Of a DNA stretch of 17,285 nucleotides, positions 7,442-15,450 are shown one piece after another. Position 1 is the first letter of the stretch. Each line of letters begins with the position of its first letter. Made by a program: the position numbers and the translations under genes. Under the pieces are notes generated by a model that was not told where the DNA came from, made no database searches, and was given only the letters and a program-made list of their open reading frames with translations. Source of the stretch: CBDHDN01 sp965261585 (GTDB lineage: Bacteria; Pseudomonadota; Alphaproteobacteria; UBA6615); NCBI GenBank assembly GCA_965261585.1, contig CBDHDN010000070.1, forward strand, positions 1-17,285, given 5' to 3'.

Positions 7442-7620
7442 TTATGCGGCCCGAATCAGCAGCCCGCAGACCGTGTGCAAGCGGTCGCGACCCACCTTGT
7501 CCCTGCCGTTGTTCACCGTCGTGGTGAAGCCCACGGCCTCCGGGCGCTTGCGCCGCCAGGAGAACTCCGTCGTGTCATGGAGCACCAGGATCGGGCCGTC
7601 GCGCGCGGCGATCGATTCAG
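7442..7620 (-). pseudogene. IS4-family transposase fragment
   Basis: About 60 codons resemble the central part of a Tn5-like IS4 transposase: ILVLHDTTEFSWRRKRPEAV followed by TVNNGRDKVGRDRLHTVCGLL. HDTTEF carries the first Asp of the DDE triad. Homology stops after GLLI, where three unrelated codons and a stop follow near the GC-rich repeat. Nothing recognisable as IS4 precedes about 7620. The rest of the transposase, including the other catalytic residues and both ends, is missing, so this is a dead fragment. The frame remains open upstream to 7774 without recognisable similarity. Confidence 0.7.
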
Positions 7621-7934
7621 GTGGCGCTGTGATCGAGTGCGATACCGTGAGCGCGAATCCGGAGTTGGCGTAATTCCCTGCGGTAAACGGCGACAGGTTG
7701 GTCGGGTTGGCGGGAGACGTCGATCTAGCTTTACGCCCGACATGACCGACCACCAGGAAATCTGGGTGAACCAAGCGCGTTGGCGCGACAGTTGGGTTGC
7801 GGTCCGCAAGCTTCCGGGAGGTGGACAGGGCAATGCCTGGCGGGTTCGCCGAAAGCGAGACGACCGGGATGGGTTTCTGAAGGCGATCAAGGCGAAGCGG
7901 GTTCCGGAACGGCGAGCGCGCTTTTCAAGAGAGG

Positions 7935-8141
7935 CCAATGCGTACGGCACCCGGCTTACCTTCCGGGGAGACGCCCCACTATGGCAGAACGCAGGCCATG
8001 ACATGGTGCAAGGCCAACGGCGTCGACTACATCTTCGGCCTGTCGGGCAATCGCGCGCTGCACCGCCTCGCATACGATGTCGCCAATGCCGTCAGGGTGC
8101 GCCGCGCCGAGGCCAGCGCGGACAAGATGCGAGGCTTCGCC
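7935..8141 (+). pseudogene. IS1380-family transposase fragment, frameshifted
   Basis: Two adjoining frames recall an IS1380 DDE transposase. RLTFRGD lies in one frame up to about 7972. PHYGRTQAMTWCKANGVDYI and then FGLSGN..LHRLAYDVANAV (with gaps) lie in the next frame to about 8141. The family equivalent runs as LRGDSHYGRPEVMDWCE, so a 1-2 base shift lies near 7973. RGD carries a catalytic Asp. Nothing recognisable continues past 8141, and no terminal repeats were found. The element is inactive. It lies on the opposite strand to the IS4 fragment 0.3 kb away. Confidence 0.65.
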
Positions 8142-8580
8142 GCCTCGCCTACGCCGCCCGTTGCGGGGCTTCAGCCGGTTCGGCAACCTTGCAGTGCTTG
8201 CGAAAATCCAGAATGAGCTACGCCAACCAACCCCCATTTGTTGAATTCAGCGTGCTCCGTCAGAAGCTTCGATGCCTGACAGGATCTGACAATAGCTGCC
8301 GCGGTCAGACTGAGGCCGTCACAAATGCGAGATCGTGTAACCCTGGAACAAAGTCGGAGTGAATTGCCCACAATTCCGGTAACGCATTGTTATTATGTAC
8401 GAAAAAACCTTTCCTCTGAGAGCGCTGAAACGGAAATGCAGGATCAGTAATCAAACCGAATGCAGATTTTTTCAATACTGGGACCCTCGCTGACTGCGTT
8501 TGTCATCGGAATACCATTTCGAGCTTCCGAGCAAATTTGCACGCCGTGCACGGCGCCGCATCCGTCGGCGCCAGCATACC
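8142..8580. other. Non-coding gap with an AT-richer patch
   Basis: No gene is recognisable. Bases 8340-8480 are visibly richer in A and T than the rest of the window. A perfect 12-bp palindrome GCCGTGCACGGC sits at 8543-8554, and GGCGCC occurs twice just after it (8552-8557, 8567-8572), separated by nine bases. These lie downstream of the porin fragment's stop and could form its transcript end, though no T-run is present. Confidence 0.5.
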
Positions 8581-9080
8581 CTATTCGCCGAACCGATAGA
8601 CGATTCCCAGGCGGACCACGCCCAGCCTGTTCCTGACGGTATAGCGGCAGAGCGTCATGGCGCCGCCGGGCCCGCATGAATTGTTGCCGGACAGGTTCAC
8701 GCGATAGGTCTTGCTGCCGAAGTCCAGATGCGAACCGTCGAACCGGAGCGCCCAGCTCGCGGCCAGCGGCAACTCGAAACCGGTGCCGATCGACCATCCG
8801 ACTTCCGTCGAACCGCGGCGAAACGAGTCGTCGGCGTCCAGGCGCAGATCCGTTTTCAGACATGTACTCCCGCTGTAGTCGGTATCGGTGACCGAATTGA
8901 CGATCCGGGCCAGCGCCGGCCCGCCGGACACGAACGCATCGACATCGCCTATTGTCTCTTCCACCGCGACACGCACCGTGGCGATCCACCGAAACCGCGA
9001 TGCCGCCGCTTCGTCGGTGCATCCCGGATCGAGCCGGTTCGTACCCGCCGACAGGTCGCCGAACATCGTGTCGGCCTCGA
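8581..9080 (-). pseudogene. Outer-membrane beta-barrel protein (Omp25/31-like), 5'-truncated
   Basis: The C-terminal roughly 165 residues of a small outer-membrane barrel. Seen: VEADTMFGDLSAG, then RWIATVRVAV, AFVSGGPALARI, VGWSIGTGFELPLAASWALR, HLDFGSKTY and the closing strand VVRLGIVYRFGE. This matches the alternating strands and terminal aromatic (here YRFGE) of the Omp25/31 group, where equivalents read ATVRGRVGYAFG and VRVGLNYRF. The frame stays open upstream of 9080, but barrel similarity stops, and no signal peptide or first strands are found, so the N-terminal third is missing. The break coincides with the start of similarity of the epimerase fragment on the other strand. An internal ATG at 9066 exists but would not give an exported protein. 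Confidence 0.65.
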
Positions 9081-9083
9081 CCC

Positions 9084-9467
9084 GGAACGGGAGGCACGAG
9101 ACTGCAGCCAGTGTTCGTGCGAGACGTCGCGGAAGCCTGCGTGAGGGTCCTGGCCGATCCCTCCACTCGATGCCGCGTCTACGAACTCGGCGGACCGCGG
9201 GTCTACGCGTACAGAGAGCTGGTGCGATTGGTGCTCGAAGGGATCGGCAGGCGTACGGTCATGATCCCGGTCCCCTTCCTCGTGTGGAACATCCTCGCGG
9301 CCGTGACGGCATTTCACCCCGATCCGCCGCTGACCCGCGATCAGGTGAAACTGATGTCACGGGACAATGTCGTCGGGCGGCAGGCGTTGACCCTGGAAGA
9401 CCTGGGCATTCGCCCTACCCCGGTGGAAGAGGTCTTGTCCGCCTGCATCGGCGTGACCCCCTCCTGA
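9084..9467 (+). pseudogene. NDUFA9-like NAD(P)-dependent epimerase, C-terminal fragment
   Basis: About 127 codons matching the second half of the short-chain epimerase family called complex I NDUFA9-like in bacteria. Seen: GTGGTRLQPVFVRDVAEACV, then VYELGGPRVYAYRELVRLVL, VPVPFLVWNILAAV, PPLTRDQVKLMSRDNVVG and LTLEDLGIRPTPVEEVL. The Rossmann GxxGxxG and catalytic YxxxK regions of the first half are absent. The open frame begins further upstream, but that part is antisense to the barrel fragment. It abuts the barrel fragment head to head. It ends at a natural-looking stop (TGA followed by TAG). Nonfunctional by inference. Confidence 0.7.
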
Positions 9468-9702
9468 TAGCTGTGGGGCGGCGCGCAGATTCGACGCCGA
9501 CCGGCGCCTCAAGCTATTGATCTGATTCGAATCCAAGGGATCGAACTTGCGCGCCGGACAATGGCCTCGCGTGAGCGGCCGCATCCCGTCCGCCAATGAT
9601 ACACGCGGGGTTGCATCCTGTTGGAGAACTCACCCGGGGAACTCACAAGGACACCATCGTCCCGAACAGGCCCGTAGAGCCGTATTGGGGGACGGGCTCC
9701 GC

Positions 9703-10935
9703 TTACCCGCCCTCCTGCCCGCGCGGCGAGACGTCGGCGACGCGGCAATAGGCCGCGATCCCGGCTGCGAGCACGAGCGCGAGGAAGCCGAAGGCGGCGC
9801 GATAGGCGATCTCCGGCGCCTCGATGCCCTCGGGTGCGAAGGCGCCGACGATCACCCCGGCGATCGCTTGCAGCACGAACACGCCGAGCATCACCGAGAG
9901 GTTCTGGAGGGTGAGCCCGCGGCCGATCAGCCGGTCAGGCAGGATCGCGCGGGCATGCGCGTGGATCAGCATGAAGAACGCGCTGGCGACAGTGAACAGG
10001 CCGAGCAGGCCGAGCGCGGCCCAAAGGCCGAGGTCGGGGACCAGGGCGAGGACAATCAGCAGCGCGACCGCGAGGCCGCCGCCGCCCAGGACCGCGGTCT
10101 TGCGCGAATCGAGCCAGCGCTCGACATGGCTGAACAGCAGCACCGAGCCCAGCAGCACGATGTTGAGGCCGAGCAAAGCGTTGCTGCGGTCGACCCCGCG
10201 CAGCCCGTGGACGTCGTTGAGATAGGGGCCGGCCCACAGCCCGACGATGGTGATCATCGTGCCGTAGCTCACGAACTGGACGGCGCAGATCCAGCGCATA
10301 TCGCGGAGCGCCAGCACCCGGCCCAGCCCGCGCCACATCTCGGCCGCGGTCTCCACCCCGGATTCCGCCGGGGCGGCGCCCGGCGTCGCGTCGCGGACGA
10401 CCACGAAGAGCAGGATCGCGATGACGCCGGTGACCGCCGCCATCGCCAGGAACGCGCCGCGTCAGCCGATCGTCTCCGACACCGCGGCGAGCGGGGTCGA
10501 GGCCATCAGCGCGCCGAGCCCGCCGATGGTGAAGAGGAGCGAGATTAGCCTCGCGTAGCGCTCGCGCTCGAACCAGCGGGCGATCACCACCATCGGGCCC
10601 ATCAGCCCCAGCGCGCAGCCGATGCCGATCAGGGCACGACCGGCGATCAGCTCCGGGCCGCTCTGCGCCCAGGCGTAGAGCAGCGAGCCGGCGACGGCGA
10701 GCAGGAACAGCCCGGGCACCATCCGCCTGGCACCGTAGCGGTCGAGCAATATCCCGGCCGGGATCTGCATCGCCGCGAAGGCGAGGAAGTAGGTCCCGCT
10801 GACCACCCCCATGGTCTCGGTGCCGATCGCCAGCTCGACCATCAGCTCGGGCGCGATGACGGCGTTGGAGACCCGGAAGAACTGGCTCGCCACCAGCCCG
10901 GTGCAGAGCACACGCGTAGATCACGTAGCCTTGGC
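9703..10935 (-). pseudogene. Major facilitator superfamily transporter, interrupted by in-frame TGA
   Basis: A 12-helix MFS permease of about 410 codons. The first part (from GTG at 10911) reads LCTGLVASQFFRVSNAVIAP, FAAMQIPAGILLDRYGARRM (the loop 2-3 DRYGxRR motif) and GRALIGIGCALGLMGPM. The second part, after the break, has six more hydrophobic segments and ends RGQEGG. The break at 10462-10464 is TGA in SETIG-stop-RGAFLAM, where this family has IGWRGAFLAM, so a single G-to-A change of TGG explains it. A second lesion is likely at the 5' end: GYVIYAC lies in another frame just before VLCTGLVAS, as if a GT pair were lost from the GTGTG run near 10910. It follows the two ABC genes on the same strand, 32 bp after their last stop. 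Substrate unknown. Confidence 0.8.
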
Positions 10936-10967
10936 GGATGAGCGTTCGGTCGGAGGAGGTTACCGGA

Positions 10968-12842
10968 TCAGGTGCGCGCCCGCGCGCCCGACGCCTGGGC
11001 GACGAGATCGTCGGGGATGTCGTCGAACGAGGCGTAGTTGAACGCGTACAGCCTGGCATAGAGGCCCTGGGCCTCGATCAGCGCCTCGTGGTTGCCGCTC
11101 TCGACGATCCGGCCCTCGTTGAGGACGACGATGCGGTCGGCGCCGCGCACGGTGGCGAGGCGGTGGGCGATCACGATGCCGGTGCGCCCCTCCAGCAGGC
11201 GTGCCAGCGCGATCTGGATCTGGCGCTCGGTGTAGGAATCGATATTCGCGGTCGCTTCGTCGAGGATCAGGATCGGCGTGTCGGCGACCAGCGCGCGGGC
11301 GAAGCTCAGCAACTGCCGCTGGCCGAGCGAGAGGTTGCGCCCCTGCTGGTCGAGGACGGTGTCGTAGCCGTCGGCGAGCTGGACGATGAAATCATGCGCG
11401 CCGACCGCGCGGGCCGCGCGCTCGATGTCCTCGCGGGTCGCCTTGTCGGTGGAGAAGCGGATGTTGTCGAGCACCGTGCCGGTGAACAGATAGGGGTCCT
11501 GGAGGACCATCGCGATGTGCCGCCCGAGCGCCGCCTTGGCGTATTCCCGGACGTCGTGCCCGTCGATCGAGATACGTCCTTCCCAGACATCGTAGAACCG
11601 GTGGAGGAGGGCGGTGATGCTGGTCTTGCCGGAGCCCGTCGGACCCACCAGCGCCACCGTCTCGCCCGGCGCCACCGAAAAGCTCACCTCGTGCAGCACC
11701 GGCTGGCCGGGGGCGTAGCCGAATGTGACGCAATCGAAATCGATCGCGCCCCGCACCCGCTTGGGAAACAGCGCGTCCGGCTTGTCGGTGATCGCCAGCG
11801 CCACGTCGAGCACCTCGAAGATGCGCTGCCCCGACGCCATCGCGCGCTGCATGATGCTGTACTGGATGGTGAGCGAGCGGATCGGGTCGAAGAAGCGCTG
11901 GACGTAGAACAGGAAGGCGACCATCACCCCGATTTCGAGCGCGCTGTCGAGCACCAGCGAGCCGCCCAGCACCACCACGATTGCGAGCGCCGCCCCGGTC
12001 AGGGTGTCGACCACCGGCACCATCGCCTGGGCGTATCTGGCCGCGCGCAGATGGGCGTCGAGGTTCTCGCCCGCCTTGTCGCCGTAAAGCAGGAAATTGA
12101 CGTCCTCGCGGCGCATGCCCTGGACGGTGCGCACCGCGTGGATCGCCTCGGCCAGCGCGCCGTTGGCGATCGAGTTGGTCTCGCGCGCGCGGCGGAAGGC
12201 GATCTTCGCCCGCGGCAGCCAGACGATGCGGACCACCGCCAGCGTCGGCACCAGCACCAGGGTGAGCAGCCCGAGCTCCAGGTTGAGCGTCAGCATGATG
12301 ACAACGATGCCGACGAGCAGCAGCAGGTCGCCGAAGGCGGTGACCGAGTTTTCGAGGAATTCCTGCAGCGAGTTCACGTCGCCCTGCAGGCGGGACATCA
12401 TCCGCCCGACCTCGGTCTTGTCCATGAAGGAGAGCGACACCTCCTGGAGATGGGCGAACATGGCGCGGCGCAAATCGAAGATCACCCGCTCGCCGATATG
12501 GCCGACCAGGCGGTCCTGGAGGTAGCTGGCGGCGTAGCTGACCAGGATCACCACGCCGAACACGGCGGCGGTGAGCTGCAGATGCACGACGTCGCCGCCA
12601 TCGGCGAGGATCGCCTCGTCGATCGCGTGGCGGATGACCAGCGGGATCAGGAGCTGGGCCGCGGTATAGACCAGCACCGCCCCGAGCGCGATCAGGAGCC
12701 AGCGCGTATAGGGCCGGACATAAGCCATGAAGCGGCTCGCCACGCGGCGATCGTAGGCGGCGCCGAATATCTCCTCGTCGCGGCTGATCTGCGAGCCGAC
12801 GACGGCGCGTGGCGGCCGGGCCGATCCGACGGCGGCGCTCAT
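10968..12842 (-). CDS. ABC exporter half-transporter with catalytic Glu (consensus-site subunit)
   Basis: 624-residue inner-membrane ABC exporter: a six-helix transmembrane domain (about 45-340) then an ATPase domain (about 365-600). Seen: Walker A GPTGSGKTS at 400-408, Q-loop Gln448 in VLQDP, signature NLSLGQRQ (LSLGQ at 504-508, a variant of LSGGQ), Walker B ILILDE with catalytic Glu529, and H-loop His560. The start ATG overlaps the stop of the upstream ABC gene (ATGA), so the two are made together. The partner has the reverse pattern (LSGGQ with Asp in place of Glu), which fits a TM287/288- or BmrCD-type heterodimer. Such exporters move hydrophobic drugs, lipids or peptides; the substrate here cannot be read from the sequence. 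The C-terminal tail after 605 (ASFDDIPDDLVAQ) is acidic and probably regulatory or disordered. Confidence 0.93.
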   Translation of the reverse strand: MSAAVGSARPPRAVVGSQISRDEEIFGAAYDRRVASRFMAYVRPYTRWLLIALGAVLVYTAAQLLIPLVIRHAIDEAILADGGDVVHLQLTAAVFGVVILVSYAASYLQDRLVGHIGERVIFDLRRAMFAHLQEVSLSFMDKTEVGRMMSRLQGDVNSLQEFLENSVTAFGDLLLLVGIVVIMLTLNLELGLLTLVLVPTLAVVRIVWLPRAKIAFRRARETNSIANGALAEAIHAVRTVQGMRREDVNFLLYGDKAGENLDAHLRAARYAQAMVPVVDTLTGAALAIVVVLGGSLVLDSALEIGVMVAFLFYVQRFFDPIRSLTIQYSIMQRAMASGQRIFEVLDVALAITDKPDALFPKRVRGAIDFDCVTFGYAPGQPVLHEVSFSVAPGETVALVGPTGSGKTSITALLHRFYDVWEGRISIDGHDVREYAKAALGRHIAMVLQDPYLFTGTVLDNIRFSTDKATREDIERAARAVGAHDFIVQLADGYDTVLDQQGRNLSLGQRQLLSFARALVADTPILILDEATANIDSYTERQIQIALARLLEGRTGIVIAHRLATVRGADRIVVLNEGRIVESGNHEALIEAQGLYARLYAFNYASFDDIPDDLVAQASGARART

Positions 12843-14749
12843 TCCGCCGCCCCCTGCAATCCGCCGTCGAGGCTTTCGCGGGCCTGCAGGGCAAAAATCC
12901 TGGCGTAGTTACCACCCCGGGCGATCAGGGTCTCATGCGTGCCGCGCTCGATCACCCGCCCCGCTTCCAGCACCAGGATCTCGTCGGCGTCGCGGATCGC
13001 GGCGAGCCGGTGCGAGACGACGATCCGCGCCGTGTCCTCGGCGCGTTCCGCCAGCGCCTCGCGGATCTGGCTCTCGGTCGCCGCGTCGATCGCCGCCGTC
13101 GAGTCGTCGAACACCAGCACCGCCGGGTAGAGCAGCGCGGTCCGCGCGATCGCCACGCGCTGCTTCTGGCCGCCCGACAGAGACACGCCGCGCTCGCCGA
13201 CCAGGGTCTCGTAGCCCTCGGCGAGGCGGCCGATGAAGCCGTCGATCTGCGCCAGCCCGGCGGCGTCGCGGATCGGGGCTTCCTCGGTCCACGGATCGCC
13301 ATAGGCGATGTTGTTGTCGATCGAGGCGGTGAACAGGAACGGGTCCTGCTGCACCACGCGGACGGCGCGGCGCAGGCTGTCGAGGGTGACGCCCCTTATG
13401 TCCTGCCCGTCGATGGCGATGCGCCCGCCGGTGACGTCGTAATAGCGGGGCAGCAGATGGGTGATGGTGGACTTGCCGCTGCCCGGCGGGCCGACGATGC
13501 CGAGCATCCGCCCGCGCCGGACCTCGAAGGAGACCCCGTCGAGGGCGAGCGGGCCGTCCTCGTCATAGGCGAAGCTGACATTCTCGAAGCGCAGCGTGCC
13601 TTCGGTCACCGCGAGCTCGCGCGCGTCCGGGGCATCGCGGATCGTCGGCTCCAGATCGATCACCGCGAACAGCCGCGCGCCGCAGGACGTGCCCCGCGCG
13701 AAGGAATTCACCACCAGCCCGAGCGAGCGCACCGGGAGCTGCAATATGGTGATGAAGGTGAGGAACTCGGTCAGCGTCCCGAGCGTCATCGTGCCCGCGA
13801 TCACCCGCTCGCCGCCGACCCAGAGCACCAGCCCCATGGAGACGAAATAGGCAAAGGTCATCTCCGTGGTCGAGGCGACGCGGACATTGATGCGCCGCGA
13901 CGACAGAAGCAGCGCCTCGGCCGCCGCCTCGTCGTACTTGCCGAGCTCGAACGGCTCGGCGCCGAAGGCGCGGACCACCCTTATGCCGGTCAGGTTCTCG
14001 TCCATGATGCGGCCGAGCACCGCCATCCGGTCCTGGAACAGGGTCCACAGATAGCGCAGCCGGAGCCGCGTCGTCGTCGACCGCCAAGCGATATAGGGGA
14101 CGAAGCTCAGGCTCAAGAGCCCGAGGACCGTGTCGGTGGTGAGCAGCAGCGCCGCGCCGGCGCTGACCAGCACAACCATCTGCACCGCGCGCAGCAGCCC
14201 CGCGTTGATCAGCGTGCGCACGCCTTCGAGGTCGAGCATGCCGCGGGTGATCAGCTCGCCGGTGTGGATCCGGTCGTGGAAGGAGAAGCCGAGGCGCTGG
14301 AGCTTCTGGTAGAAGGTGAGGCGGAGGTCGTGGGCGAGGCGGTGGCCGATCGCCTCGCCGCTATAGTTGTGGGCGAGGGTGAAGACCCCGCGCAGGATCG
14401 AGGCGCCGAGCAGCAGGAGCGCCGCGTGGTAGAGCGCCGCGCGTGCGGTCTCCGGCGTCGCCGCTTCGTCGTCGAGCAGGCTGAGCGCGCCGTCCACCGC
14501 ATCGCCGACCAGGCCGGGAATCGCGAGCTGGAAGGCCGACGCGGCCAGGGTGGCCAGCAGCGCCACCGCGATCCCGGCGCGGTAGCGCAGCGCGATCCTG
14601 ACGATCCGCCAGACGATCTCCGCATCGCCCGGCGCCGAGCCGCCCCCCTCCATGCCCGCATACGCGCGGGCATAGGCGCGCGGCTTGATGTCCGTCGCCG
14701 GGTCGCGGTCGGAGCTGCCGCCGTGTGAGGAACTGCCGTCTCGACTCAT
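12839..14749 (-). CDS. ABC exporter half-transporter with Walker B Asp (degenerate-site subunit)
   Basis: 636-residue inner-membrane ABC exporter. A polar N-terminal tail (1-45, Ser/Gly/Arg-rich) precedes six helices (about 55-345) and an ATPase domain (about 385-620). Seen: Walker A GPPGSGKST at 420-428, Q-loop Gln468, canonical signature LSGGQ at 524-528, Walker B VLVFDDS at 544-550 with Asp549 where the catalytic Glu is expected, and H-loop His580. Asp at this place is the hallmark of the degenerate half of heterodimeric bacterial exporters. Start: ATG at 14749 has a weak GGA just upstream; an in-frame start at 14821 would add 24 residues without similarity to exporters. First gene of the three-gene minus-strand block ABC-ABC-MFS. 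No clear promoter was found upstream. Confidence 0.92.
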   Translation of the reverse strand: MSRDGSSSHGGSSDRDPATDIKPRAYARAYAGMEGGGSAPGDAEIVWRIVRIALRYRAGIAVALLATLAASAFQLAIPGLVGDAVDGALSLLDDEAATPETARAALYHAALLLLGASILRGVFTLAHNYSGEAIGHRLAHDLRLTFYQKLQRLGFSFHDRIHTGELITRGMLDLEGVRTLINAGLLRAVQMVVLVSAGAALLLTTDTVLGLLSLSFVPYIAWRSTTTRLRLRYLWTLFQDRMAVLGRIMDENLTGIRVVRAFGAEPFELGKYDEAAAEALLLSSRRINVRVASTTEMTFAYFVSMGLVLWVGGERVIAGTMTLGTLTEFLTFITILQLPVRSLGLVVNSFARGTSCGARLFAVIDLEPTIRDAPDARELAVTEGTLRFENVSFAYDEDGPLALDGVSFEVRRGRMLGIVGPPGSGKSTITHLLPRYYDVTGGRIAIDGQDIRGVTLDSLRRAVRVVQQDPFLFTASIDNNIAYGDPWTEEAPIRDAAGLAQIDGFIGRLAEGYETLVGERGVSLSGGQKQRVAIARTALLYPAVLVFDDSTAAIDAATESQIREALAERAEDTARIVVSHRLAAIRDADEILVLEAGRVIERGTHETLIARGGNYARIFALQARESLDGGLQGAAE

Positions 14750-15140
14750 TTCCGACCGGAACGCTCGCACCGAATGCCCTGGATCGGGCGCTCGGCGGAC
14801 AAACGTCCATATAGGCAGCAACCCGCCGAAATGCCAAACCGCCAGGCGCGTTTCCCGGTTTCCCCGGACCCCGGTTCGAGCCCCGGGGTGAGATTGCGGT
14901 ACTTGCCCGCGCTTACGCTATCCGCGCCTCGGCCGCCGTTGAGCGCCCATGGCAGCGGTCGAAAGCCGGCGCCACCTCGGCCTCGAATCGCTCCTTTTGC
15001 TCGCGGACCATGGCATCCGCCAAACCCGGAGCGGTTCAATCGTTAAGGAATCGGGAAGACCTTTCGATATCGCAAACCCAAACGACACCCCGGCGGCGGC
15101 TAAAAGTGAAGCTAGTATCTTTCCTACTTGAACCCAGATT
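14750..15140. other. Intergenic stretch without a recognisable gene
   Basis: I see no intact gene. It should hold the promoter of the ABC-MFS block, but no good -35/-10 pair stands out. It contains the hairpin at 14868-14889. On the minus strand at 15057-15139 there is a frame that would encode one hydrophobic helix (VGKILASLLAAAGVSFGFAI), possibly the displaced tail of the small protein at 15141-15260. Confidence 0.5.
14868..14889. repeat. Perfect 7-bp hairpin with tRNA T-arm-like loop
   Basis: ACCCCGG and CCGGGGT enclose TTCGAGCC. The GGTTCGAGCCC core resembles a tRNA T-arm, but no D-arm, anticodon arm, acceptor stem or CCA could be fitted around it, and the T-stem has a C-C mismatch in the standard register. 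It could be a terminator-like hairpin (no T-run) or a tRNA end left by integration. Confidence 0.35.
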
Positions 15141-15260
15141 TTAGTATGAGCCCAACCGAACACATAGGCGGAGATCCCGCATGTCATCCCGCAGCGTTCC
15201 TACGTCGGCATGGATCGCGCGCAAATGTTCGAGGACCAGGCTCTCGGTTTCGGCATTCAT
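15141..15260 (-). CDS. Small coiled-coil-like hypothetical protein, probably shifted or truncated
   Basis: 39 codons: MNAETESLVLEHLRAIHADV, then GTLRDDMRDLRLCVRLGSY. The pattern ESLVLEHLRAIHADVGTLRDDM with heptad-like hydrophobics resembles the N-terminus of short uncharacterised alphaproteobacterial proteins (LVLEHLRxIRxxxD-type), which are normally longer. Just past residue 32 another frame continues with a hydrophobic helix (15057-15139), so a 1-2 base shift near 15145-15160 could have cut the protein short. Function unknown. It could be a real micro-protein. No clear ribosome site is visible. Confidence 0.4.
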   Translation of the reverse strand: MNAETESLVLEHLRAIHADVGTLRDDMRDLRLCVRLGSY

Positions 15261-15450
15261 CGGATGTGCTCCCGCTCCGCAGTCTACCGCATTTCCTGCG
15301 CCCGGCGGCCCTGAAACACTATTGGCCATTCTGTTTCACGGGCGGGCCGTGATTCACTGGAATTCCCGCTGCGAGCCCGGCGCGGGCGGGTTTTCCGGCC
15401 CTGGAGTGGGGCAGTTGTCGGGGACTACGTTTCAACTCCACGGCGCCGCC

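Noticed and set aside
7220..8580. CRISPR array or other regular repeat array
   Set aside because: No regularly spaced repeats occur here or elsewhere; the only repeats are the operator pair, short palindromes and one GC-rich element.
9094..9120. Imperfect hairpin GCACGA...TCGTGC near the barrel/epimerase junction
   Set aside because: Epimerase similarity already covers this interval (GTRLQPVFVRD), so the hairpin lies inside coding sequence and not at the breakpoint.
9500..9550. GATTCGAATCC resembling a tRNA T-loop
   Set aside because: No pairing arms or acceptor stem can be built around it on either strand.
10462..10464. UGA read as tryptophan (alternative genetic code)
   Set aside because: Only this one in-frame TGA was seen, and TGA serves as a normal stop for hutU, hutC and hutG. 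A nonsense mutation is simpler.
10938..14728. Two plus-strand open frames over 600 codons antisense to the ABC genes
   Set aside because: They are mirror frames of the two ABC exporters, rich in Asp/Gln/His/Arg without any fold-like pattern. The minus-strand genes carry complete ATPase motifs.
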